Assembly (NCBI RefSeq): GCF_051781005.1
Contig: NZ_JBPWOA010000023.1
Coordinates: 1 to 64,000 of the forward strand
Length of the DNA: 64,000 bases
From: Anabaena sp051781005
GTDB lineage: Bacteria; Cyanobacteriota; Cyanobacteriia; Cyanobacteriales; Nostocaceae
Direction of reading: 5' to 3'
Both the position numbers and the translations under genes were made by a program. Below, one piece after another: positions 1-7,630 of the stretch (its first letter is position 1; each line of letters begins with the position of its first letter). Under the pieces are notes generated by a model. That model saw only the letters and a list, made by a program, of their open reading frames with translations. It ran no database searches and was not told the DNA's origin.

Positions 1-91
1 CTATTTGGATATAAGCCTGTACTTCTGTATTGAAATATTCTTCATCCCACATCGACATTTCATAAATATGCCAGGTTCCACTAAATTTCAT
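1..91 (-). CDS. Conserved hypothetical protein, N-terminal part only
   Basis: The reverse strand reads ATG at 91-89 and stays open to the window edge, giving about 30 residues that begin MKFSGTWHIYEMSMWDEEYF. I recall similar cyanobacterial proteins of unknown function that open with a 'GTWxIYEMxxWDxxYFN' pattern, so this is probably a real gene cut by the window. No function can be given. It points away from the ABM gene at 237-524, with about 145 bp of AT-rich DNA between them. Confidence 0.55.
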   Translation of the reverse strand, partial: MKFSGTWHIYEMSMWDEEYFNTEVQAYIQI

Positions 92-236
92 AATTGTTTA
101 TGACCTAATTGAACAGTCAGGACTTTATTTTTGTATCCTATATATTACCGTATTTTACATTTAAAATATTCAATCTTAATAGATAGATTATTTTTATAAC
201 TAGAATAATATCATCAAACTGATCATTATATTTAGT

Positions 237-524
237 CTAAATTTTCTCAAAATGTTCAACAGTGGGAAATGGTTCATAAAAATGATGGAGAAGTCTCTTC
301 CATTCTTGATACTCAACAGAACCTCTAAATCCCACAGTATGAGCTTCTAAAGTTTCCCATTTAACAAGTAATAAATATTTGCCCTTGACTTCTATACACT
401 TATGAAGTTCATGGGATAAATATCCATTCATTGATGAAATAATAGCGGCAGCTTTTTTAAAAGTAGATTCAAAATCAGATTCCATTCCCGATTTAACATT
501 AAGCATCACAGCTTCAAGAATCAT
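237..524 (-). CDS. ABM-superfamily (antibiotic biosynthesis monooxygenase-like) small protein
   Basis: This 95-residue protein has the features of the ABM ferredoxin-like fold: an N-terminal strand (ILEAVMLNVKSG), a helix with FxxxFKKAAAIISSMNGYLSHEL, a strand with YLLLVKWETLEAH, and a C-terminal HHFYEPFPTVEHF segment. Members are dimeric and range from haem-degrading monooxygenases to proteins with no known reaction, so the substrate cannot be named. It begins 18 bp after the ptuB stop on the same strand, so it may be co-transcribed with the Septu genes, but this could also be chance. Family call is fairly secure; role is unknown. Confidence 0.7.
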   Translation of the reverse strand: MILEAVMLNVKSGMESDFESTFKKAAAIISSMNGYLSHELHKCIEVKGKYLLLVKWETLEAHTVGFRGSVEYQEWKRLLHHFYEPFPTVEHFEKI

Positions 525-542
525 AAAATTATCAGTTAATAA

Positions 543-1184
543 TTAAATATATTGTTTAAGGATATATACTATTGCAGCACAAAACTCTTCATTTTGACCA
601 TTTCCATCAGATTGACTAAAGCGTTGAAGTAGGATTTCTCTCTCATCATCTGTCAAATCTTCTAAACCTTCTAAAATTGCTTCTATTGCGCCAGCACGCA
701 TTTTTTTAAGCTTATCAATATTGAGGTCAAGTTTATTAATAGTTGTTTGAGCAGCAAGTGCTTTATCTGGGTTTTCTGTTGATAAAATTTGTCCATCTTC
801 TGTATATCTAAAAAACTCACCACAGTTAATATCTAATGGTGAAACCATTAACTTTTTATCATACCATTTATCTTTTTTCTTACCACAATGTAAAGGTTTT
901 TTGGGTACAGTATCTTTTTGGCATGATGCAAGTAAATTTGTGTAATCTAGAGATAATTGACCATAATCTCTTCTGGGCTGTAAATGTTCAATATGACTAT
1001 TATCAATATTAATTAGCCTTCCACAATAACAGCAAATACAACCTTGTTCTTGTAACAAGGAATTATGAACATCCGTTTTTTGAGGTTTACTAAAATTATT
1101 CCAGCTTGGTTTCCACTCATCATTTTCCAACTCTTTCCAAGAAGTAAAGCTTTCTGGTTCCTCACTTTTATTGATATATTTCAC
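543..1184 (-). CDS. ptuB: Septu PtuB-like HNH endonuclease (TIGR02646-type)
   Basis: A 213-residue HNH nuclease. Zinc/metal ligands are visible as CICCYCGR (about residues 49-56) followed by NSHIEHLQPR, the HNH core, then a later LHCGKKKDKW segment. This is the TIGR02646/PtuB type of HNH protein. Its start overlaps the end of the ATPase gene by 4 bp (ATGA), so the two are translationally coupled. In Septu, PtuA is the ATPase that senses phage and PtuB the nuclease that degrades nucleic acid. No reverse transcriptase is next to it, which argues against a PtuAB-containing retron. An ABM gene follows 18 bp downstream. Confidence 0.8.
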   Translation of the reverse strand: MKYINKSEEPESFTSWKELENDEWKPSWNNFSKPQKTDVHNSLLQEQGCICCYCGRLINIDNSHIEHLQPRRDYGQLSLDYTNLLASCQKDTVPKKPLHCGKKKDKWYDKKLMVSPLDINCGEFFRYTEDGQILSTENPDKALAAQTTINKLDLNIDKLKKMRAGAIEAILEGLEDLTDDEREILLQRFSQSDGNGQNEEFCAAIVYILKQYI

Positions 1185-2440
1185 CGTTTCAAAATCTCTT
1201 TTCTTTTAATAGATACACGCGCTTTTACTAGTTCTGGCTCACTTTCTCCCATCATATCAGCAATCTGTTGAGATAATTGTTTAGCACCATCTAAATTTCC
1301 TTCTTCAATTAATTGAAATAAATGATGTAGACTATCTTGAAATTCTTGTGGACGTTTAGGAACACCCATCAAATCTTCTAAAATTTGATTACTATCTCTA
1401 CCATAAGAACTTTCAGGACGCACAGCAATAACACCATTATCTGTTTTTTTTAAAATGTAGATTCCTTCAGGTTTTACTTCACTAATTACCTGGGGTGAAT
1501 GGGTAGTAACAATAAATTGACAATTTGGAAATGTTCTTGTTAAAGCCGGAATAATTTCTCTTTGCCATTTTGGGTGTAAATGCAATTCAATTTCATCAAT
1601 TAAAACGACACCAAAACCTTGAAGTGGATCTTCTAAACTTGGATTAGCAATTGCTAAACGTCTGGCTAAATCTCCCACCATTGCTAATAAGCATTTTTCA
1701 CCATCAGATAGTTGATTAATAATTAGTTCTTCATCATTTTTTTGTAAAGTCATTCTTAGAGTTGGAGAACGACGCACACGCAAGTTAGAAAAACTCGGTA
1801 TTAATGAAGATATAGCTTGTCTTACTGCCTCTAATTGTTGATCTCGGTAAGCAGTATTATCTTCTAGCCGTAATTCATTCTCTAAATCCTCTTGTTTTCT
1901 AAACCATTCAAAGAAAATTCTAAAGTCACTTCCTTCTCCCATAAGTGCATTTTCATATGCATCTATTTGTTCAAATGAATGCTTTGTGCGAATCTTTAAA
2001 GGAATATCCAGTACTGCACGATTAGTAGAATAATAAACTACAATAGGTAGATTATATTCATCAGATGACGATAATTTATTTTTTATATTTTCACTAATCT
2101 TGATTAATGCAGATAGATTGCTACTTGTATCTTTAATACGTCCTTTTTTTACTTTTGTTAAAGACCACGTAACTTCTTCAGACTCAAAAGCAATGATTAT
2201 TTGATTATGAGTTTCATTTTTTCCATTTTGAACTTCTTCTTCTTTAAATAACCTTCCAGAAGATGTAGAATGTTGAATCGCACTGGTAAAACGCGATAAA
2301 AGAATTGCAGTACAATCAAGAATACTCGATTTACCTACACCATTGACACCAATAAATACAGTTGTTTTTTTTTCATCAAAATCCAAAGTCAAATCGCCAA
2401 TACCGCGAAAAGATTGCATTTTAAGCTGCTTAACTCTCAT
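1181..2440 (-). CDS. ptuA: Septu PtuA-like AAA/ABC-type ATPase
   Basis: A 419-residue OLD/ABC-type ATPase. It opens RVKQLKMQSFRGIGDLTLDF and has Walker A GVNGVGKSS near residue 35, an ABC signature-like LSDGEKCLLAMVGDLARR near 245, Walker B VVLIDEIELHLHP near 280, and a switch histidine in TTHSPQVI. The PtuA family matches this length and order. There is no TOPRIM domain, so it is not an OLD nuclease; the nuclease is the overlapping PtuB gene. The pair is a candidate two-gene Septu anti-phage system. About 220 bp of repeat-rich DNA lies upstream. Confidence 0.8.
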   Translation of the reverse strand: MRVKQLKMQSFRGIGDLTLDFDEKKTTVFIGVNGVGKSSILDCTAILLSRFTSAIQHSTSSGRLFKEEEVQNGKNETHNQIIIAFESEEVTWSLTKVKKGRIKDTSSNLSALIKISENIKNKLSSSDEYNLPIVVYYSTNRAVLDIPLKIRTKHSFEQIDAYENALMGEGSDFRIFFEWFRKQEDLENELRLEDNTAYRDQQLEAVRQAISSLIPSFSNLRVRRSPTLRMTLQKNDEELIINQLSDGEKCLLAMVGDLARRLAIANPSLEDPLQGFGVVLIDEIELHLHPKWQREIIPALTRTFPNCQFIVTTHSPQVISEVKPEGIYILKKTDNGVIAVRPESSYGRDSNQILEDLMGVPKRPQEFQDSLHHLFQLIEEGNLDGAKQLSQQIADMMGESEPELVKARVSIKRKEILKR

Positions 2441-2469
2441 AATTTCAACCCAATTAATTTACTAAACAC

Positions 2470-2664
2470 TTCTCAATCATTCCCCTTTCCAAACTCCTCT
2501 TACTCTCTGAGTCTCTGCGCCTCTGCGTGAAAAAAATAACTTCTCATAGCGCAGTAAACACACAGAAAAACCCTCTGTGTCCCTCTGTCTTGAAAAGTTT
2601 CCTACGCCGGGAAACCCGGCTTCGAGGAACTTTTCGCTGCGCTAACCTCCGCGTACCTCTGCGT
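2470..2664. repeat. Composite of interspersed cyanobacterial repeats
   Basis: This intergenic stretch has no convincing gene. It contains the 'tctctgcgcctctgcgtg' type repeat twice (about 2510-2529 and, in variant form, 2645-2666) and a GC-rich segment with an inverted repeat ('gccgggaaacccggc', 2607-2621). Such units are common between Nostoc/Anabaena genes. The short open frame on the + strand here is made of repeat sequence and is not believed. Confidence 0.6.
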
Positions 2665-3573
2665 TTAAACACTCCTCAACTTAATCACACCCTGATCAAA
2701 AATACGATTATCAGTACCAATACCACTCACCTCAATTCTATCTGCATACACATCATGAGTTGCAAAACTCAAATTACTAGTCGAATATTCAGTCCACTCA
2801 GAACGACCAACAGGACGATTACCCGCACCAGCACCACAAGTTAAATAACTCGTCCCATGAATAGAACGAGTACGTTCATAATTGTGTTCATGACCATTGA
2901 TATAAAGTTGAACATTGTATTTTTGAAATAAAGGAGTAAAAGTTTTAATAAACTTTGAATTACTCCCATACTGACCAGATGAATAAATCGGATGATGACC
3001 AAAAACAACTTTCCAGTCAGCTTTACTTAAACTTAATTCTTTCTCTAACCAAACTAGCTGATTTTTCCAATCAGCATTACCATTAGTATCTAAAGCAAAA
3101 AACTGAATTTTATCTTGACCAAATGTATAATAACGTCCCTTCATATTAAAGCCAGCATATTTGACTTGAGGAACACCATTATCAGTACGGATATCGTGAT
3201 TACCTAAACAAGCATGAAACTTCACACCTTTTTGAAGCAAAGGTTGATAAGGACGCTCAAAAACTGCGGTTATTTTCTCAATTTCGCCGTTGTTATAAAT
3301 GTTATCACCAGCTAAAACTACTACATTATATGGATTTTTCTGGTGATAAAAATTCATTGCTTTCGCTACAGAATACTGACCTTTAGCACCAGTTCCTGTA
3401 TCAGCTACAGATACAAAACGCAATAACAAGTCTTTTTTAGCTGGGTTAGCGGCTATTACTGGTTCTAAAAGTGAATTTTCAGCATTTTGACCAAATAATT
3501 TCCAACCTAGAAATCCTGTACTAATAGCACTAAGACTACCTAAAAATAAAAATTGACGACGTTTGAGTTGCAT
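2665..3573 (-). CDS. Tat-exported metallophosphoesterase (purple acid phosphatase-like)
   Basis: A 302-residue calcineurin-like phosphoesterase. The N-terminus KRRQFLFLGSLSAISTGFLG is a twin-arginine signal, so it is probably moved folded to the periplasm. Metal-binding blocks appear in order: D in VADTG, GDNIYN, GNHD, FGHHPIY and NGHEHNYER, the set expected for a two-metal phosphatase of the purple acid/TartRAP type. The likely role is phosphate release from organic esters, but the substrate is not shown. It is transcribed alone, divergently from the Pro-rich protein gene at 3665. Confidence 0.8.
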   Translation of the reverse strand: MQLKRRQFLFLGSLSAISTGFLGWKLFGQNAENSLLEPVIAANPAKKDLLLRFVSVADTGTGAKGQYSVAKAMNFYHQKNPYNVVVLAGDNIYNNGEIEKITAVFERPYQPLLQKGVKFHACLGNHDIRTDNGVPQVKYAGFNMKGRYYTFGQDKIQFFALDTNGNADWKNQLVWLEKELSLSKADWKVVFGHHPIYSSGQYGSNSKFIKTFTPLFQKYNVQLYINGHEHNYERTRSIHGTSYLTCGAGAGNRPVGRSEWTEYSTSNLSFATHDVYADRIEVSGIGTDNRIFDQGVIKLRSV

Positions 3574-3664
3574 AAATCACTAAATTCAATAAATGGCACA
3601 ATAGACACAAATAGTCAGAATCCATTTTCTGTATCTTTGATTCTTTAATCTGGGTGAAAGTTCC

Positions 3665-4600
3665 ATGTCACAAGATAACCAACCAAAACCAAGAGGTGAG
3701 CGAGAAATTCAACCTTCTCAAAAACCTTATCAGAAAAACCAGCCAATTTGGAAGGTGACAATTATCCAATTTCTGAGGGGAACAATTGGGATTTTAGAAA
3801 ACACATTAGTGAAACTGGAGACAGAACAGCCTTCTCGTACTGAGATAAAGCCTAATATCTTACAACGGGTTTTGTCGAGTTGGGATGGATTTTTAAGAAC
3901 ATTCCGCTTGTTTTTACCATCAAATGTTTCTAACAATGTATCAGATACAGTTCTGACGGGAATTTTTGCGGTAATAACTGTGGTGATAGTTTTGACAACT
4001 TCTGTAACTATTTTTAGTTCTAAACCTGCTGAAATAGCAACACTTCCTCCGGTTGAGGAAGTTCCCACACCCACGTCAACTGTAATTGAACCAGAACCGT
4101 CACCAACTCCAACACAGAAACCTGAAATAATTCCAGAACCAATACAAGAAGCTGAACCGAAACCGACACCAGTTATAGAACCTGAACCGCAACCAACTAA
4201 AGAACCTGAACCGACACCAACACCAGTTATAGAATTAACACCTGAACAAGCTTTAATTGTGGCTATTGAAAATCAATTAGCAGAAATTAGTATTCCTATA
4301 AAAAGTACTCAATCTGAACTAGTTTCTTCTAAACTGATAAAGTCTATTCAAGCTAATTTCCGTACGAGTGATTTGACTATCAAAATTAGTGATGATTGGT
4401 ATACATTAGAAGCATCTCAACAGAATCAATTAGCAGCGGATATCTTCCAACGCTCTCAAGAACTAGATTTCAGTCATTTAGAAATTATTGATTCGCAAGA
4501 TAGGCTAGTAGCGCGTAGTCCAGTTGTTGGTAATGAAATGGTGATTTTTAAACGCCAAAATTTGATATCTTCGGAATCAAAATTATCGGATAAACTTTAA
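3665..4600 (+). CDS. Single-pass membrane protein with Pro/Glu/Thr-rich linker
   Basis: Not recognised as a named family. The 311-residue product has a basic N-terminal cytoplasmic part, one strong membrane segment (VLTGIFAVITVVIVLTTSVT, about residues 97-116), then a low-complexity linker of repeated EPEPxPTP units (about 130-190), and a folded C-terminal domain of about 115 residues rich in charged residues ('ISDDWYTLEASQQNQLAADI'). This layout suggests an anchored protein whose C-terminal domain sits in the periplasm beyond a stiff spacer. Its 3' end converges on nanE, with a hairpin between the two genes. Confidence 0.65.
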   Translation: MSQDNQPKPRGEREIQPSQKPYQKNQPIWKVTIIQFLRGTIGILENTLVKLETEQPSRTEIKPNILQRVLSSWDGFLRTFRLFLPSNVSNNVSDTVLTGIFAVITVVIVLTTSVTIFSSKPAEIATLPPVEEVPTPTSTVIEPEPSPTPTQKPEIIPEPIQEAEPKPTPVIEPEPQPTKEPEPTPTPVIELTPEQALIVAIENQLAEISIPIKSTQSELVSSKLIKSIQANFRTSDLTIKISDDWYTLEASQQNQLAADIFQRSQELDFSHLEIIDSQDRLVARSPVVGNEMVIFKRQNLISSESKLSDKL

Positions 4601-4698
4601 ACTTTGTTGGGTTTTACTATGTTACTTTGCGGAATTTGGGATATAAACCTAATAAGTTTGAGTTAAGCAACAGCGCAACCTAACAAGCTCTACAAAAT

Positions 4699-4724
4699 GT
4701 TGGGTTTCCTTGCGTCAACCCAAC
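4699..4724. terminator. Hairpin between convergent genes (GTTGGGTT/AACCCAAC)
   Basis: An 8-bp perfect inverted repeat (4699-4706 and 4717-4724) with a 10-nt loop lies between the stop of the Pro-rich protein gene and the stop of nanE. It is also a common dispersed palindrome in this cyanobacterial group. There is no long T-run, so a role as a bidirectional terminator is inferred from position only. Confidence 0.4.
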
Positions 4725-4738
4725 CTACAAGATGTTTA

Positions 4739-5413
4739 CTATAATGCTGATTTGTAGGCTTTCACTAATAAATCAATTCCAGTAATTGCACCACCAACTA
4801 CCACAGCATTAGCACCTAAATCTAATGCTTTTTTTGCCATTTCTGGTGAAGAAATACCACCTTCACAAATTATAAAAGTATCTAGATTTTCTACTATCTG
4901 TGTGAGTAATTCCCAACCAGGAGGTGCAAAAGTTTTTGTTTCCGCAGTGTAACCAAAAAGAGTAGTTCCTACTATATCAGCACCAGCATCAACAGCTAAT
5001 TTGGCTGCTGCAAATGTATCTACATCTGCCATAACTGGTTTACCTAATTCTTGATGAATACGTTTAATAATATCAATTAATTTTTCATCATCGGGACGAT
5101 TTCTAGTAGTTGCATCTATCGCAATAATATCTGCACCTGCTTCCGCGACAGCAACAGCATGATGAAACTGTGGTGTGATGTAAACATCTGAACCAGTTAT
5201 TATTTGTTTCCAAAGTCCAATAATTGGTACTTGTACTTTTTCTCTCACAGATTTGATATGATTTGGCGTATCAATTCTCACGCCAATAGCACCATTATTA
5301 ACTGCGGCTTGCGCCATTGCGGCTATGATATAGGCATCATGTAATGGTGAATCTGTAGGTGCTTGACAGGAAACAATTAAGCTTTTATTGAGGGTTGCAA
5401 TTAAATTATTCAT
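4739..5413 (-). CDS. nanE: N-acetylmannosamine-6-phosphate 2-epimerase
   Basis: A 224-residue TIM-barrel protein of the NanE family, which interconverts N-acetylmannosamine-6-phosphate and N-acetylglucosamine-6-phosphate. The conserved lysine (GLWKQ, near residue 69) and glutamate (CEGGISSPE, near residue 183) of this family are present, along with ADVDTFAAAKLAVDAGADIVGTT-like phosphate-site loops (split here across about 130-155). Length fits the family. No sialic acid lyase, kinase or transporter is next to it, so in this genome it probably serves amino-sugar recycling. It lies downstream of a histidine kinase on the same strand, separated by a GC-rich hairpin. Confidence 0.9.
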   Translation of the reverse strand: MNNLIATLNKSLIVSCQAPTDSPLHDAYIIAAMAQAAVNNGAIGVRIDTPNHIKSVREKVQVPIIGLWKQIITGSDVYITPQFHHAVAVAEAGADIIAIDATTRNRPDDEKLIDIIKRIHQELGKPVMADVDTFAAAKLAVDAGADIVGTTLFGYTAETKTFAPPGWELLTQIVENLDTFIICEGGISSPEMAKKALDLGANAVVVGGAITGIDLLVKAYKSAL

Positions 5414-5492
5414 TAGTTATTTGATATTAAGTTTGGATAATTTTACTCATTACCAATTACCAAGCCAAATAGTAGAAGAACCCCACCCCCAA

Positions 5493-5518
5493 CCCCCTCC
5501 CCGCAAGCGAGGAGGGGG
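5493..5518. terminator. GC-rich hairpin between histidine kinase and nanE
   Basis: CCCCCTCC at 5493-5500 pairs with GGAGGGGG at 5511-5518, with CGC/GCG adding to the stem. It stands between two minus-strand genes and could end transcription of the kinase gene. The same C-rich palindrome is known as a dispersed repeat in Nostocales, so it may simply be a repeat. Confidence 0.4.
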
Positions 5519-5588
5519 CTATGATTATGATATACCTCACTCAATGTTATTGGTAAACAATTTGATAAGTATACAAATGTATATGGTA

Positions 5589-7520
5589 TTAATTGGCATT
5601 TGTATGGGCTGGTATCCAGACAGTGAAAATTGAACCCATACCTACAGTAGATTCTACTTCAATTCGACCACGATGGAGTTCTACAATTTGTTTAGTTAGA
5701 GCTAAACCAACGCCAGTACCTTCGTAGTGACGACGATAGGGTGTATCAAGTTGTTGAAATTTCTCAAATAGTAGTGGTAATTTTTCTTCTGGGATGCCGA
5801 TACCAGTATCTTCTACTTGAAAGACGGCTGTATTTTCTTCTACCCACAGACGCAAGGTGACGCTACCGCCTTCTGGGGTGAATTTGATGGCATTAGTTAA
5901 TAGATTCCAGAGAATTTGTTCTATTCTACTAGAATCGGCTGTAAAGCGATCGCACGCAGGGTTTATTTGCAAGTCTAATTTCAGATTAATTTTTTCGCTA
6001 TTAGCCTTTTCCTGAAGGGATTCTAGGGTATTTTGCGCTGTCTTCACTAAAGAAAATTCAGCAATATTTAATACTGTTTTACCCGCCTCAATTTGTGATA
6101 AATCGAGGATGTCTTTAATCATTTCTAATAAATGTTCACCACTATCATGGATGGTTTGTAAATAATTCCGTTGTCGTTGGCTCAATTCACCCAAAGGCCA
6201 GCGCAACAGTGTAGAAGACATCCCAATCACATAGGTTAAAGGCGTAAGTAGTTCATGGCTGATTGTAGCCAGGAATTCGCTTCTGAGGCGACTTGCAGCT
6301 TCAGCGGCTAGTAATGCCTCCCGTAGTGCCATTGTGCGTTCAATCACACGTTGTTCCAGTGTTTGCTTTTCTTTGGTGAGACATCGCATTAACTCTGTTT
6401 GATGAATTGCGATCGCTAATTGTTCTGCAATTGATGTTAGCAATTTTTTTTCGCTTTGAGTCCACTCATGGGGACTATGACATTGATGAGCAATCAACAG
6501 TCCCCAAAGTTTATCTTCAAACATAATCGGAGCTACAAATTTCGCCCTGATTTGACTTTTCTTTAAAAATTTCAACAAACACTCTTCTAGAACGTAAGTC
6601 TTTTCTACATCATCAACGGCTAAGGTAAATCCTTGGCGATACTTTTCCCAACATTGAGAATTTGGCTTTATACAACTTTCTTCCTGATAATTCAATAATG
6701 AAGAAATAGTATTTTCTCCCAGGGCTTCATGAACAACAGAACCCTGATAATATTGACTACTTTCTTGTAAAGATTGAGAGCCAAGTGAATCTTGAACATT
6801 GAATAATGTTTGTTGATTCTTAACTTTAGTAGGTTCAAATTTATAAATTACTAATCTATCTAATTCCAGAAATTCGCGTACTTGTTTAATTACCGTTGTC
6901 ATAATTACTTGTAAATCCAGGCTTTTACGAATTTGCGTTGTTACCTGATTTAACAGCCGTTCCTGGGCAATTTGTTTTGTGAGAGCATCTTCCACCGCCT
7001 GACAAATATAATGTTGAGTAGCATTTGCTGGTGCTGTTACTTCTACTTTTTGCTGCTCAACAAGATAGTCTAATAACAATAGCGTGAATTTACTTTGAAG
7101 CGTAGCATTATTAGGGACAATTATTTGCTGATAAACTTCGAGTTTTTGATATGTATAAGAATCACACTCCAGCAAATTTCTTAATTTCGAGACAAATGAG
7201 GCGATGACTTCGGAATTAAATGTCAAACTAGCATTTAGTATTAAGTTAACTCTTGGTTTTTCTGCTCCTATACTTCCCAGATCCCTATCCTCTATGTTCC
7301 CCACCAACAGCGCACTAAATCCCTCAGAAACCAGCAGCGTAAACCGTTGTTCTTGCCATTCCACTGGTATGCAAATTCGTACCAGCACAGCTTCTGTTAG
7401 TATCAAAGCAGTGCTTTCTACAGATTGAACCATCTGCTGCAATAATTCCCCAAGCCGATTAAATAAACTCAAAGGCAAGGTGCGAGAAAAGCTCAAATCG
7501 GGAGAACTAAGCATTTTCAA
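5589..7520 (-). CDS. GAF-domain sensor histidine kinase with N-terminal sensory region
   Basis: A 643-residue soluble kinase. Residues about 1-180 form a sensory region that may be a DICT-type domain (inference). A GAF domain follows (about 190-375: LLNQVTTQIRKSLDLQVIMT ... WGLLIAHQC), with the EFL-DRLVIYKF pattern of cyanobacterial GAF proteins. Next come a coiled linker, HisKA with the phospho-acceptor in ISHELLTPL (near 420), and HATPase_c with N box LLTNAIKFTPEGG, DTGIGIPEEKL and GTGVGLALTK. No Cys suited to a bilin attachment is obvious in the GAF, so the signal is unknown. No response regulator gene is adjacent. Divergent from cobN, 110 bp apart. Confidence 0.85.
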   Translation of the reverse strand: MKMLSSPDLSFSRTLPLSLFNRLGELLQQMVQSVESTALILTEAVLVRICIPVEWQEQRFTLLVSEGFSALLVGNIEDRDLGSIGAEKPRVNLILNASLTFNSEVIASFVSKLRNLLECDSYTYQKLEVYQQIIVPNNATLQSKFTLLLLDYLVEQQKVEVTAPANATQHYICQAVEDALTKQIAQERLLNQVTTQIRKSLDLQVIMTTVIKQVREFLELDRLVIYKFEPTKVKNQQTLFNVQDSLGSQSLQESSQYYQGSVVHEALGENTISSLLNYQEESCIKPNSQCWEKYRQGFTLAVDDVEKTYVLEECLLKFLKKSQIRAKFVAPIMFEDKLWGLLIAHQCHSPHEWTQSEKKLLTSIAEQLAIAIHQTELMRCLTKEKQTLEQRVIERTMALREALLAAEAASRLRSEFLATISHELLTPLTYVIGMSSTLLRWPLGELSQRQRNYLQTIHDSGEHLLEMIKDILDLSQIEAGKTVLNIAEFSLVKTAQNTLESLQEKANSEKINLKLDLQINPACDRFTADSSRIEQILWNLLTNAIKFTPEGGSVTLRLWVEENTAVFQVEDTGIGIPEEKLPLLFEKFQQLDTPYRRHYEGTGVGLALTKQIVELHRGRIEVESTVGMGSIFTVWIPAHTNAN

Positions 7521-7630
7521 AAATCTAGTGAGATGGGCTAATGGGTAATGGGCAAGGGTAATTTAAAATCCTGTTCCCTAGTTTTTCTGATTATTTACTA
7601 ACCAACATTTTAAAGCGGTAAAACAGGATT

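Noticed and set aside
543..2440. Retron of the PtuAB-containing type
   Set aside because: No reverse transcriptase or msr/msd-like region lies within reach, so the pair is called Septu.
2527..2844. 105-codon plus-strand frame after ptuA
   Set aside because: Made of dispersed repeat sequence and the antisense of the phosphoesterase gene.
7521..7630. Cobalamin riboswitch ahead of cobN
   Set aside because: The 110-bp gap is too short and lacks a B12-box-like GCCACTG sequence in the leader; GTGCCACATC at 7643 lies inside the coding region.
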